Below, piece by piece: positions 56,583 through 64,000 of a DNA stretch of 64,000 nucleotides (positions within the stretch are counted from its first letter, which is position 1; each line of letters begins with the position of its first letter). This DNA is from Streptococcus pneumoniae (GTDB lineage: Bacteria > Bacillota > Bacilli > Lactobacillales > Streptococcaceae), in assembly GCF_001113365.1 (NCBI RefSeq), contig NZ_CKYA01000002.1, positions 443,299 through 507,298 of the forward strand. Reading direction: 5' to 3'. A model generated the notes under the pieces. That model was given only the letters and a program-made list of their open reading frames with translations, did no database searches and had not been told where the DNA came from. A program made the position numbers and the translations under genes.

Positions 56583-57578
56583 TTGAAGGAACATTCAATA
56601 GACATTCAACTGAGTCATCCAGATGACCTGTTTCATCTTTTTGGTTCCAATGAACGCCATCTTCGTTTGATGGAAGAAGAGCTTGATGTGGTGATTCATG
56701 CTCGTACGGAGATTGTCCAGGTTTTGGGAGAAGAGACTGCCTGTGAGGAAGCCCGTCAGGTTATTCAGGCTTTGATGGTCTTGGTGAATCGTGGGATGAC
56801 CGTTGGTACGCCAGATGTGGTGACCGCGATTAGCATGGTCAAAAACGATGAAATCGACAAGTTTGTCGCCCTTTACGAAGAAGAAATTATCAAGGATAAT
56901 ACAGGGAAGCCTATCCGCGTCAAAACTCTAGGTCAAAAACTTTATGTGGACAGTGTCAAACAGCATGATGTGACCTTTGGAATTGGACCTGCAGGGACAG
57001 GGAAGACCTTCCTTGCAGTGACCTTGGCAGTAACTGCCCTTAAACGTGGGCAGGTCAAGAGGATTATCCTAACTCGTCCAGCAGTGGAAGCAGGTGAAAG
57101 TCTAGGTTTTCTTCCGGGTGATCTTAAGGAGAAGGTAGATCCTTACCTTCGACCTGTTTACGATGCCTTGTATCAGATTCTCGGCAAAGACCAAACGACC
57201 CGTCTCATGGAGCGTGAAATTATCGAAATCGCGCCCCTTGCCTATATGCGTGGCCGGACCTTGGATGATGCCTTTGTCATTCTGGATGAGGCGCAAAATA
57301 CGACCATCATGCAGATGAAGATGTTTTTGACTCGTTTAGGCTTTAATTCTAAGATGATTGTCAATGGAGATATCAGTCAGATTGACCTTCCGCGTAATGT
57401 CAAGTCCGGTTTGATTGATGCTCAAGAAAAACTCAAGAACATCCATCAGATTGACTTTGTTCATTTTTCAGCCAAGGATGTGGTTCGTCATCCTGTTGTC
57501 GCTCAGATTATCCGAGCTTATGAACCAGCTCCAGTTAAAAAAGAAGAGAGTGAAGAAGTCCAAGAAGAAACAGAATAG
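56583..57578 (+). CDS. phoH: PhoH-like ATPase
   Basis: The 331-aa P-loop ATPase has Walker A GIGPAGTGKTFLA (about 133-145), TRPAVEAGE, and Walker B FVILDEAQNTT, with an N-terminal region of about 110 residues before it. PhoH proteins are linked to RNA metabolism. The start is TTG 56583 (TTG-AAG-GAA), with AGAGAGG 10 nt upstream. A Glu/Lys-rich tail ends the protein. Confidence 0.95.
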   Translation: MKEHSIDIQLSHPDDLFHLFGSNERHLRLMEEELDVVIHARTEIVQVLGEETACEEARQVIQALMVLVNRGMTVGTPDVVTAISMVKNDEIDKFVALYEEEIIKDNTGKPIRVKTLGQKLYVDSVKQHDVTFGIGPAGTGKTFLAVTLAVTALKRGQVKRIILTRPAVEAGESLGFLPGDLKEKVDPYLRPVYDALYQILGKDQTTRLMEREIIEIAPLAYMRGRTLDDAFVILDEAQNTTIMQMKMFLTRLGFNSKMIVNGDISQIDLPRNVKSGLIDAQEKLKNIHQIDFVHFSAKDVVRHPVVAQIIRAYEPAPVKKEESEEVQEETE

Positions 57579-57580
57579 TA

Positions 57581-57617
57581 AAAAAGAGCAGTTCAGGTGG
57601 ACTTGCTCTTTCTTTTA
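57581..57617 (+). terminator. phoH terminator
   Basis: AAGAGCA and TGCTCTT close a hairpin with a T-rich 3' side; A residues on the other side could let it serve ald too. Confidence 0.78.
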
Positions 57618-57634
57618 TCTGATAATTAGATTTT

Positions 57635-58747
57635 TTATACTAGTTCATCAATTGGAGTATGTTTTTTATCGAGGCCTTGGGCTACTGGAAGACTGGTTAA
57701 GTAACCTTGATAAGTGGTAACACCTTGACGCAAGCCCTCATCTTCAGCAATTGCTTGCACAAATCCTTTTCCTGCCAAGGATTCTATATATGGAAGTGTG
57801 ACATTGGTTAGGGCAATGGTTGAAGTACGAGCAACCGCACCGGGGATGTTGGCAACTGCATAGTGGAGTACACCGTGTTTTTCATAGACAGGTTCATCGT
57901 GAGTTGTCACACGGTCAGCTGTCTCGATAACACCACCTTGATCAACGGCAACGTCCACAATGACTGAACCTGGGCGCATTTGCTTGACCATCTCATCAGT
58001 CACCAATTTTGGTGCTTTGGCACCTGGGATGAGAACCGCTCCGATCACCACATCCGAATCTCTCACACTGGATTCAATGTTAAATGAATTGGACATAAGT
58101 GTTTGGATTTGATGGCCAAAGATCTCCTCTAAAACGGAGAGACGTTTAGCACTGATATCAAGGATAGTTACTTGTGCACCAAGACCAAGGGCAATTCGAG
58201 CAGCATGGGTCCCTACGACACCACCACCGATGATGGTTACTTTCCCTTTAGGCACACCCGGTACACCACCCAGTAGGACGCCAGAACCTCCTGCTTGCTT
58301 AGTTAGGAAATGGGCTCCGATTTGGACTGCCATACGGCCTGCAACCTCACTCATAGGAACGAGGAGTGGTAACTGACCTTGGGAGTCACGAACAGTTTCA
58401 TAGGCAATCCCTGTTGTTTTTGCTTTCAACATAGCATCTGCTAATTCAGGAGCAGCGGCCATATGCAAGTAGGTGAAGAGAAGCAGGTCGTCACGCAAGT
58501 ACTTATATTCAGAAGTTAATGGTTCTTTTACTTTCACGACCAACTCAGCTGCCCAGGCTTCACCAGCAGTAGCGACAATTTCAGCTCCTTGCTTTTGATA
58601 GTCAGCATCAGTAAAGCCAGAACCGAGACCAGCATTTGTTTCGATAAGGACGCGATGACCACGACCGACTAAGCTGTGGACACCAGCAGGTGTGAGGGCA
58701 ACACGGTTTTCATTATTCTTAATTTCTTTTGGAATTCCGATTAACAT
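57635..58747 (-). CDS. ald: Alanine dehydrogenase
   Basis: The NAD-dependent enzyme interconverts alanine and pyruvate plus ammonia. The 370-aa protein is full length, with [20 protein letters not shown] at the start, the substrate residues in VVKVKEP and FTYLHMAA, and the NAD motif [18 protein letters not shown] (about 172-189). As I remember, this gene is annotated as frameshifted in some pneumococcal genomes, so an intact copy is of interest. It faces phoH and has its own promoter region near 58.8 kb. Confidence 0.95.
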   Translation of the reverse strand: MLIGIPKEIKNNENRVALTPAGVHSLVGRGHRVLIETNAGLGSGFTDADYQKQGAEIVATAGEAWAAELVVKVKEPLTSEYKYLRDDLLLFTYLHMAAAPELADAMLKAKTTGIAYETVRDSQGQLPLLVPMSEVAGRMAVQIGAHFLTKQAGGSGVLLGGVPGVPKGKVTIIGGGVVGTHAARIALGLGAQVTILDISAKRLSVLEEIFGHQIQTLMSNSFNIESSVRDSDVVIGAVLIPGAKAPKLVTDEMVKQMRPGSVIVDVAVDQGGVIETADRVTTHDEPVYEKHGVLHYAVANIPGAVARTSTIALTNVTLPYIESLAGKGFVQAIAEDEGLRQGVTTYQGYLTSLPVAQGLDKKHTPIDELV

Positions 58748-58918
58748 AGAGAAAAACTCACTTTCTATTGACGGGTTGTAAATGATTTATCACAATTATC
58801 TATAAAATAAGGAGATGATTTTATTCTATATGAAACCGCTTTAAAAAGCAAGAAAAATTTGTTATCACTTCTTTTTTATGCTAGACTGGTAGAAAATATT
58901 TTTAAATGGTAGAGACGT

Positions 58919-59488
58919 ATGGAATCAATCTTTTTAAAACTAGCTCAGTATCCCATAGTCGAGACAGAGCGTTTATTGCTTAGACCTGTAACCTTGGATG
59001 ATGCAGAAGCAATGTTTGCCTACGCCTCGGACAGAGAAAATACGCGCTACACTTTTCCAACAAATCAAAGCTTGGAAGAAACCAAGAATAACATTGCTCA
59101 GTTCTACTTGGCCAATCCCTTGGGACGGTGGGGAATAGAACTAAAAAGCAATGGCAAATTTATCGGAACCATTGACTTGCACAAGATTGATCCTGTTCTT
59201 AAGAAGGCAGCTATTGGCTATATTATCAATAAAAAGTATTGGAATCAAGGATTGACGACAGAAGCCAATCGTGCTGTAATTGAGCTAGCTTTTGAGAAGA
59301 TAGGGATGAATAAGTTGATTGCCCTTCATGATAAGGACAATCCTGCATCTGGAAAGGTCATGGAGAAATCAGGCATGCGTTTTTCCCATGCAGAACCATA
59401 TGCTTGTATGGACCAGCATGAAGAAGGCCGAATCGTGACAAGAGTTCATTATGTCTTGACCAAGGAAGACTATTTTGCAAATAAATAA
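58919..59488 (+). CDS. GNAT-family acetyltransferase (RimJ/RimL type)
   Basis: The 189-aa protein has the N-terminal ETERLLLRPVTLDDAEAMF typical of RimJ/RimL-like GNATs, and the acetyl-CoA region YWNQGLTTEANRAVIELAF (about 107-125) with HDKDNPASGKVMEKSGM. The acceptor could be a ribosomal protein N-terminus or a small molecule. The ribosome binding site before ATG 58919 is weak. A terminator separates it from comEA. Confidence 0.9.
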   Translation: MESIFLKLAQYPIVETERLLLRPVTLDDAEAMFAYASDRENTRYTFPTNQSLEETKNNIAQFYLANPLGRWGIELKSNGKFIGTIDLHKIDPVLKKAAIGYIINKKYWNQGLTTEANRAVIELAFEKIGMNKLIALHDKDNPASGKVMEKSGMRFSHAEPYACMDQHEEGRIVTRVHYVLTKEDYFANK

Positions 59489-59489
59489 G

Positions 59490-59520
59490 CAGTTGAAAAG
59501 AAATTTTTCGACTGTTTTTT
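59490..59520 (+). terminator. Terminator between the acetyltransferase gene and comEA
   Basis: CAGTTGAAAA and TTTTTCGACTG pair around a short loop and are followed by six T residues. Confidence 0.75.
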
Positions 59521-59528
59521 CTTCCTCT

Positions 59529-59536
59529 TACGAATA
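59529..59536 (+). promoter_or_regulatory. SigX (ComX) box for comEA-comEC
   Basis: TACGAATA is a perfect match to the late-competence cin/com box recognised by the alternative sigma factor SigX. It lies 20 nt before the comEA ATG, with a T-rich stretch upstream as is usual. Confidence 0.92.
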
Positions 59537-59555
59537 ATCTAAGAGAGGAGAAAAT

Positions 59556-60206
59556 ATGGAAGCAATTATCGAAAAAATCAAAGAGTATAAAATCATCGTC
59601 ATCTGTACTGCTTTAGGCTTGCTTGTAGGAGGATTTTTCCTGCTAAAGCCAGCTCCACAAACACCTGTCAAAGAAACGAATTTACAGGCAGAAGTTGCAG
59701 CTGTTTCCAAGGATTCATCGACCGAAAAGGAAGTGAAAAAGGAAGAAAAGGATGACCCCCTTGAACAAGACCTAATCACAGTAGATGTGAAGGGGGCTGT
59801 TAAATCGCCAGGGATTTATGATTTGCCTGTAGGTAGTCGAGTCAATGACGCTGTTCAGAAGGCAGGTGGCTTGACAGAGCAAGCAGACAGCAAGTTACTC
59901 AATCTAGCACAGAAAGTTAGTGATGAGGCTCTGGTTTACGTCCCAACTAAGGGAGAAGAATCAGCTAGTCAGCAGGCAGGTTCTGGGACAGCTTCTTCAA
60001 CAAGCAAGGAAAAGAAGGTCAATCTCAACAAGGCTAGTCTGGAAGAACTAAAGCAGGTCAAGGGACTGGGAGGAAAACGAGCTCAGGACATTATTGACCA
60101 TCGTGAGGCAAATGGGAAATTTAAGTCGGTTGATGAACTTAAGAAGGTCTCTGGCATTGGTGCTAAAACGATAGAAAAGTTAAAAGACTATGTTACAGTG
60201 GATTAA
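59556..60206 (+). CDS. comEA: DNA-uptake receptor ComEA
   Basis: ComEA binds incoming double-stranded DNA at the outer face of the membrane during transformation. The 216-aa protein has a membrane anchor (about 12-30), a charged linker, an SLBB domain (about 70-130, VDVKGAVKSPGIYDLPVGSR) and two C-terminal helix-hairpin-helix motifs (about 150-216, LNKASLEELKQVKGLGGKRA). AGAGGAG precedes the ATG. comEC overlaps by 17 nt. Confidence 0.97.
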   Translation: MEAIIEKIKEYKIIVICTALGLLVGGFFLLKPAPQTPVKETNLQAEVAAVSKDSSTEKEVKKEEKDDPLEQDLITVDVKGAVKSPGIYDLPVGSRVNDAVQKAGGLTEQADSKLLNLAQKVSDEALVYVPTKGEESASQQAGSGTASSTSKEKKVNLNKASLEELKQVKGLGGKRAQDIIDHREANGKFKSVDELKKVSGIGAKTIEKLKDYVTVD

Positions 60207-62430
60207 GAATTTCCCCATTTCTCTAGTTTCCCTGAGTTTTCTGTTACTTTGGCTTTATTACGCTATTTTCTCAGCATCCTATCTTGCTTTGTTGGGATTT
60301 GTTTTTCTGCTAGTCTGCCTCTTTATTCAATTTCCTTGGCAATCAGCAGGCAAAGTTCTAGTGATTTGTGGAGTCTTTGGTTTCTGGTTTCTGTTTCAAA
60401 ATTGGCAACAGAGTCAAACTAGTCAAAATCTGGCGGATTCTGTTGAAAGGGTACGGATTTTACCCGACACTATTAAGGTCAATGGAGATAGTCTATCCTT
60501 TCGGGGCAAGGCTGACGGACGCATTTTCCAAGTCTATTATAAACTCCAGTCCGAGAATGACAAAGAGCAATTTCAAGCTTTAACAGATCTTCATGACTTG
60601 GAACTAGAAGGAAAACTTTCGGAGCCAGAGGGGCAGAGGAATTTTGGTGGATTTAACTATCAAGCCTATCTGAAGACTCAGGGAATTTACCAGACTCTCA
60701 ATATCAAAAAAATCCAGTCACTTCAAAAGGTTAGCAGTTGGGATATAGGTGAAAACCTGTCCAGTTTACGTCGAAAGGCTGTAGTTTGGATTAAGACGCA
60801 CTTTCCAGCCCCTATGCGCAATTATATGACAGGGCTCTTGTTAGGACATCTGGACACCGACTTTGAGGAGATGAATGAGCTTTATTCCAGTCTCGGGATT
60901 ATTCACCTTTTTGCCTTGTCTGGTATGCAGGTAGGATTTTTCATGGATGGATTTAAGAAACTTCTCTTGCGATCGGGCTTGACCCAAGAAAAGTTGAAAT
61001 GGCTGACTTATCCCTTTTCTATTATTTATGCAGGGCTGACAGGATTTTCAGCATCAGTTATTCGCAGTCTTTTGCAGAAGCTACTAGCTCAACATGGTGT
61101 TAAGGGCTTGGATAATTTTGCCTTGACGGTCCTTGTTCTCTTTATCGTCATGCCCAACTTTTTCCTGACTGCAGGAGGAGTCTTGTCCTGCGCTTATGCG
61201 TTTATCTTGACCATGACCGGCAAAGAAGGGGAGGGGCTTAAGGCTGTTGCCAGAGAAAGTCTAGTCATTTCCTTGGGAATATTGCCCATCCTATCCTTCT
61301 ATTTTGCGGAATTTCAACCTTGGTCTATCCTTTTGACCTTTATCTTTTCCTTTCTTTTTGACTTGGTCTTCTTACCGCTCTTGTCTATCTTATTTGCCCT
61401 TTCCTTTCTTTATCCAGTCATTCAGCTGAATTTTATTTTTGAATGGTTGGAGGGCATTATTCGCTTGGTATCGCAGGTGGCAAGTAGACCTCTGGTCTTT
61501 GGACAACCTAATGCGTGGCTTTTAATCTTATTGTTAATTTCCTTGGCTTTGGTCTATGATTTGAGGAAAAATATCAAAAGAGTAGCTGGCTTCAGCTTAC
61601 TTATTGTGGGTCTCTTTTTCTTGACCAAGTATCCACTGGAAAATGAAATCACTATGCTCGATGTTGGGCAAGGAGAAAGTATTTTCCTAAGGGATGTAAC
61701 TGGGAAAACCATTCTCATAGATGTTGGTGGCAAGGCAGAGTCAAATAAGAAAATCGAAAAATGGCAGGAAAAGACGACAACCAGCAATGCCCAGCGAAGT
61801 TTAATTCCTTATCTTAAAAGTCGAGGAGTAGCCAAGATTGACCAGCTGATTTTGACAAATACGGACAAGGAGCATGTTGGAGATTTGTTGGAGGTAACCA
61901 AGGCTTTCCATGTAGGGGAAATTTTAGTATCAAAAGGCAGTCTGAAACAGAAGGAATTTGTGGCAGAACTACAGGCGACTCAAACCAAGGTGCGCAGTGT
62001 GACAGCAGGAGAGAACTTGCCAATTTTTGGAAGTCAGTTAGAAGTCCTATCTCCTAGGAGAATTGGAGATGGCGGTCATGATGATTCTCTGGTTCTTTAT
62101 GGGGAACTCTTGGATAAGCACTTTCTCTTCACGGGAAATTTGGAGGAGAAAGGAGAGAAAGAGTTGATGAAGCACTATCCAGACTTGAAAGTGGATGTTT
62201 TGAAAGCTAGCCAACATGGCTCTAAAAAATCATCAAGTTCATCCTTTCTAGAAAAACTCAAACCAGAGCTTACTCTTATCTCAGTTGGAAAGAACAATCG
62301 AACGAAACTCCCCCATCAGGAAACCTTGACCCGACTGGAAGGAAACAATAGCATAATTTACCGAACTGACCAGCATGGAGCTATACGCTTTAAGGGGTGG
62401 AGGAGTTGGAAAATCGAAAGTGTTCGATAG
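60190..62430 (+). CDS. comEC: DNA-uptake channel ComEC
   Basis: ComEC is the membrane channel for single-stranded DNA in transformation. The 746-aa protein has N-terminal helices (about 8-70), an OB-like extracellular domain (about 90-180), the competence domain with many helices and LGIIHLFALSGMQVGFFMDG (about 234-253), and a C-terminal metallo-beta-lactamase-like domain from MLDVGQGESIFL (about 490). In that domain the usual first His of the HxHxDH metal motif is missing (TNTDKEHVGD). It overlaps comEA by 17 nt. Confidence 0.96.
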   Translation: MLQWIKNFPISLVSLSFLLLWLYYAIFSASYLALLGFVFLLVCLFIQFPWQSAGKVLVICGVFGFWFLFQNWQQSQTSQNLADSVERVRILPDTIKVNGDSLSFRGKADGRIFQVYYKLQSENDKEQFQALTDLHDLELEGKLSEPEGQRNFGGFNYQAYLKTQGIYQTLNIKKIQSLQKVSSWDIGENLSSLRRKAVVWIKTHFPAPMRNYMTGLLLGHLDTDFEEMNELYSSLGIIHLFALSGMQVGFFMDGFKKLLLRSGLTQEKLKWLTYPFSIIYAGLTGFSASVIRSLLQKLLAQHGVKGLDNFALTVLVLFIVMPNFFLTAGGVLSCAYAFILTMTGKEGEGLKAVARESLVISLGILPILSFYFAEFQPWSILLTFIFSFLFDLVFLPLLSILFALSFLYPVIQLNFIFEWLEGIIRLVSQVASRPLVFGQPNAWLLILLLISLALVYDLRKNIKRVAGFSLLIVGLFFLTKYPLENEITMLDVGQGESIFLRDVTGKTILIDVGGKAESNKKIEKWQEKTTTSNAQRSLIPYLKSRGVAKIDQLILTNTDKEHVGDLLEVTKAFHVGEILVSKGSLKQKEFVAELQATQTKVRSVTAGENLPIFGSQLEVLSPRRIGDGGHDDSLVLYGELLDKHFLFTGNLEEKGEKELMKHYPDLKVDVLKASQHGSKKSSSSSFLEKLKPELTLISVGKNNRTKLPHQETLTRLEGNNSIIYRTDQHGAIRFKGWRSWKIESVR

Positions 62431-62473
62431 GAAGAACAAATATTATATATTAGTAAAACCAACTAAAAATCCG

Positions 62474-62515
62474 TTGCATAACAAATAAAAAAATGATATA
62501 ATTAAAGCGCTTTCG
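62474..62515 (+). promoter_or_regulatory. Promoter with an overlapping cre-like (CcpA) site
   Basis: TTGCAT (62474-62479) and TATAAT (62497-62502) are 17 nt apart, with TG-A before the -10. Overlapping the transcript start is TTAAAGCGCTTTCG (62502-62515), which differs from the cre consensus TGWAANCGNTNWCA at two positions. CcpA repression in glucose is therefore likely. Confidence 0.7.
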
Positions 62516-62544
62516 AAAGTAAATATATTAGCGAGGTGGAAGCC

Positions 62545-62808
62545 ATGAGAAAATCAGCAAAAGTTGTTTTATTAGCTAGTTTGTTATCCGTTGGTCTTTT
62601 TCAGTCCAGTGTATCTGCTAAGACCGTTCTTAAAAGTTATCGCTATGATTGGAATACCTTCTATAGGTATAGTATGAATTACCACAGATATGGATATATT
62701 GTCATTCCGGAATGGTCTCGTTATGATAGCTATTCTGAGTATAAAGTTGGCGGAGGCTGGAACTACGATCGTTATGAGGTAGTAAACCATTACAAAGGAG
62801 GCTATTGA
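62545..62808 (+). CDS. Small secreted Tyr-rich peptide (87 aa)
   Basis: The protein has a Sec signal peptide (about 1-25: basic MRKSAK, hydrophobic LLASLLSVGLFQ, cleavage after VSA) and a short mature part that is very rich in Tyr, with KVGGGWNYDRYE and a final YKGGY. It has no Cys. GAGGTGG precedes ATG 62545. The same transcript carries an ABC ATPase and a membrane protein, an arrangement seen with lactococcin-972-type bacteriocins, though the peptide itself is not a clear family match. The function is unknown. Confidence 0.75.
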   Translation: MRKSAKVVLLASLLSVGLFQSSVSAKTVLKSYRYDWNTFYRYSMNYHRYGYIVIPEWSRYDSYSEYKVGGGWNYDRYEVVNHYKGGY

Positions 62809-62840
62809 TCCTTAAAGAGTGAGAAAAAGGAGGACTGGAT

Positions 62841-63428
62841 ATGTTACAGCTTACTCATGTGACCTTAAAAACGCGACAAGTCATCTTACAAGATGTTGAT
62901 TTTACATTTGAAAAGGGTAGGATTTATGGTATTCTTGCTATAAATGGCTCTGGAAAGACGACACTGTTCCGTGCCATTAGCAATTTAATTTCTATAAGTA
63001 GTGGAAATATTGCAGCCCCTCCTTCTTTATTTTATTATGAGAGCGTTGAATGGCTGGATGGAAACTTAAGTGGGATGGACTACCTTCGTCTTATCAAAAA
63101 CATCTGGAAGTCAGGGCTGAACTTGGGGGATGAAATTGATTACTGGGAAATGTCTGACTATATCAGCCTTCCCATCCGTAAGTATTCCTTAGGTATGAAG
63201 CAACGCTTGGTGATTGCCATGTATTTCCTCAGTCAGGCCAAATGTTGGCTCATGGATGAGATTACAAATGGCTTAGATGAGTATTATCGACAGAAGTTTT
63301 TTGATAGGCTTGCACAAATCGATAGGCAAGAACAGCTGGTTCTTTTAAGTTCCCACTATAAGGAAGAGTTGGTTGATGTCTGCGATAGAGTAGTAACCAT
63401 TCATCAGGGGCAGATAAAAGAGGTTTAG
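62841..63428 (+). CDS. ABC transporter ATP-binding protein (short form)
   Basis: The 195-aa ATPase has Walker A LAINGSGKTTLF (about 33-44), the signature YSLGMKQRL, Walker B CWLMDEITNGLD and the switch His in SSHYKEE. It is shorter than most exporter ATPases and lacks a C-terminal regulatory part. AAAGGAGG precedes ATG 62841. It lies between the secreted peptide gene and a membrane protein gene and is probably their energising partner. Confidence 0.9.
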   Translation: MLQLTHVTLKTRQVILQDVDFTFEKGRIYGILAINGSGKTTLFRAISNLISISSGNIAAPPSLFYYESVEWLDGNLSGMDYLRLIKNIWKSGLNLGDEIDYWEMSDYISLPIRKYSLGMKQRLVIAMYFLSQAKCWLMDEITNGLDEYYRQKFFDRLAQIDRQEQLVLLSSHYKEELVDVCDRVVTIHQGQIKEV

Positions 63429-63431
63429 TTT

Positions 63432-64000
63432 ATGAAAGATGTTAGTCTATTTTTATTGAAAAAAGTTTTCAAAAGTCGCTTAAACTGGATTGTCTTACTT
63501 TTATTTGCATCTGTACTCGGTGTTACCTTTTATTTCAATAGCCAGACTGCAAACTCAGTTAGCTTGGAGAGCAGGTTGGAAAGTCGTATTACAGCCAACG
63601 AGAGAGCTATCAATGAGAATGAAGAGAAGCTCTCCCAAATCTCTGACACCAGCTCGGAGGAATACCAGATTGCTAAAAGTGATTTAGACTTGCAAAAAAA
63701 TCTTTTGACGCGAAAGACAGAAATTCTGACTTTATTAAAAGAAAGGCGCTGGAAAGAGGCCTACTATCTGCAGTGGCAAGATGAAGAGAAGAATTATGAA
63801 ATTGTATCAAATGACCCAACTGCTAGCTCTGACTTAAAAATGGCGGTTGACCGCGAACGGAAGATTTACCAAGCCCTATATCCCTTGAACATAAAAGCAC
63901 ATACTTTGGAGTTTCCGACCCACGGGATTGATCAGATTGTCTGGGTTTTAGAGGCTATCATCCCAAGCTTGTTTGTGGTTGCTATTATTTTTATGCTAAC
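63432..64000 (+). CDS. ABC-transporter-associated membrane protein (5' part only)
   Basis: The frame opens at ATG 63432, 3 nt after the ATPase stop, and runs off the window after about 189 codons. One membrane helix (about 17-35) is followed by a long extracellular, coiled-coil-prone region (about 40-165, rich in Glu/Lys/Ser) and the start of a second helix (LEAIIPSLFVVAIIFML). This layout matches ABC-2-type permeases with a large first loop. It is the likely permease of the preceding ATPase. Confidence 0.8.
   Translation, partial: MKDVSLFLLKKVFKSRLNWIVLLLFASVLGVTFYFNSQTANSVSLESRLESRITANERAINENEEKLSQISDTSSEEYQIAKSDLDLQKNLLTRKTEILTLLKERRWKEAYYLQWQDEEKNYEIVSNDPTASSDLKMAVDRERKIYQALYPLNIKAHTLEFPTHGIDQIVWVLEAIIPSLFVVAIIFML

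Overview
The window comes from a Mitis-group Streptococcus of the S. pneumoniae / S. pseudopneumoniae / S. mitis complex. The evidence is five BOX elements, a choline-binding phosphorylcholine esterase (Pce/CbpE), a SigX (ComX) box in front of comEA-comEC, extended -10 promoters, low GC, and a gene order I recognise from pneumococcal chromosomes (hsd - argR/pepX - dnaE - pfkA/pyk - tex - polyamine operon - lspA/rluD/pce - proBAC - tmk/holB/yabA/rsmI - trmFO - pyrH/frr - phoH - comEA/EC). The two-component/ABC module at 36.4-39.8 kb is not part of the pneumococcal order as I remember it, so a non-reference pneumococcus or a close relative (S. pseudopneumoniae, S. mitis) is possible. No rRNA, tRNA, CRISPR array or intact mobile element was found.

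Layout. 1-4.9 kb: type I restriction-modification (hsdM end, hsdS, hsdR). 5.2-8.2 kb: BOX, then argR and pepX on the minus strand. 8.5-14.3 kb: dnaE, pfkA, pyk. 14.4-19.4 kb: an accessory strip with a BOX, decayed phage integrase and CI-type repressor remnants, a DUF4300-like lipoprotein, a 55-aa membrane peptide, a very AT-rich KAP-family P-loop NTPase split by a T8 frameshift, and a small conserved protein. 19.5-21.4 kb (minus): a 43-aa protein, a DUF318-type permease and its DUF1980 partner. 21.6-24.5 kb: tex, sprT-like, pspC-like. 25.1-28.1 kb: a BceAB-type antimicrobial-peptide resistance transporter with a BceR-type operator and a 36-aa ORF in front. 28.2 kb: a VIT-family transporter. 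29.2-36.3 kb: a structured leader RNA ending in a strong terminator, then a six-gene polyamine operon (arginine to agmatine to putrescine, plus the carboxyspermidine route). 36.4-39.8 kb: two-component system facing an ABC exporter. 39.9-49.3 kb: Cof hydrolase, CPBP protease, LysR, lspA-rluD-pce, proBAC. 49.5-57.6 kb: housekeeping genes for replication, RNA modification and translation, with a 49-bp tandem hairpin array before trmFO. 57.6-62.4 kb: ald, a GNAT acetyltransferase, comEA-comEC. 62.5-64 kb: a secreted Tyr-rich peptide with an ABC transporter behind a promoter that overlaps a cre-like site.

Most promising for new biology: the roughly 330-nt leader RNA before the polyamine operon; the two-component/ABC module with 11-bp-phased repeats at the transporter promoter; the KAP NTPase with a homopolymer switch; the small ORF and operator at bceAB; and the 49-bp array in front of trmFO. 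All functional statements are from reading the sequence and family knowledge; no search was run.
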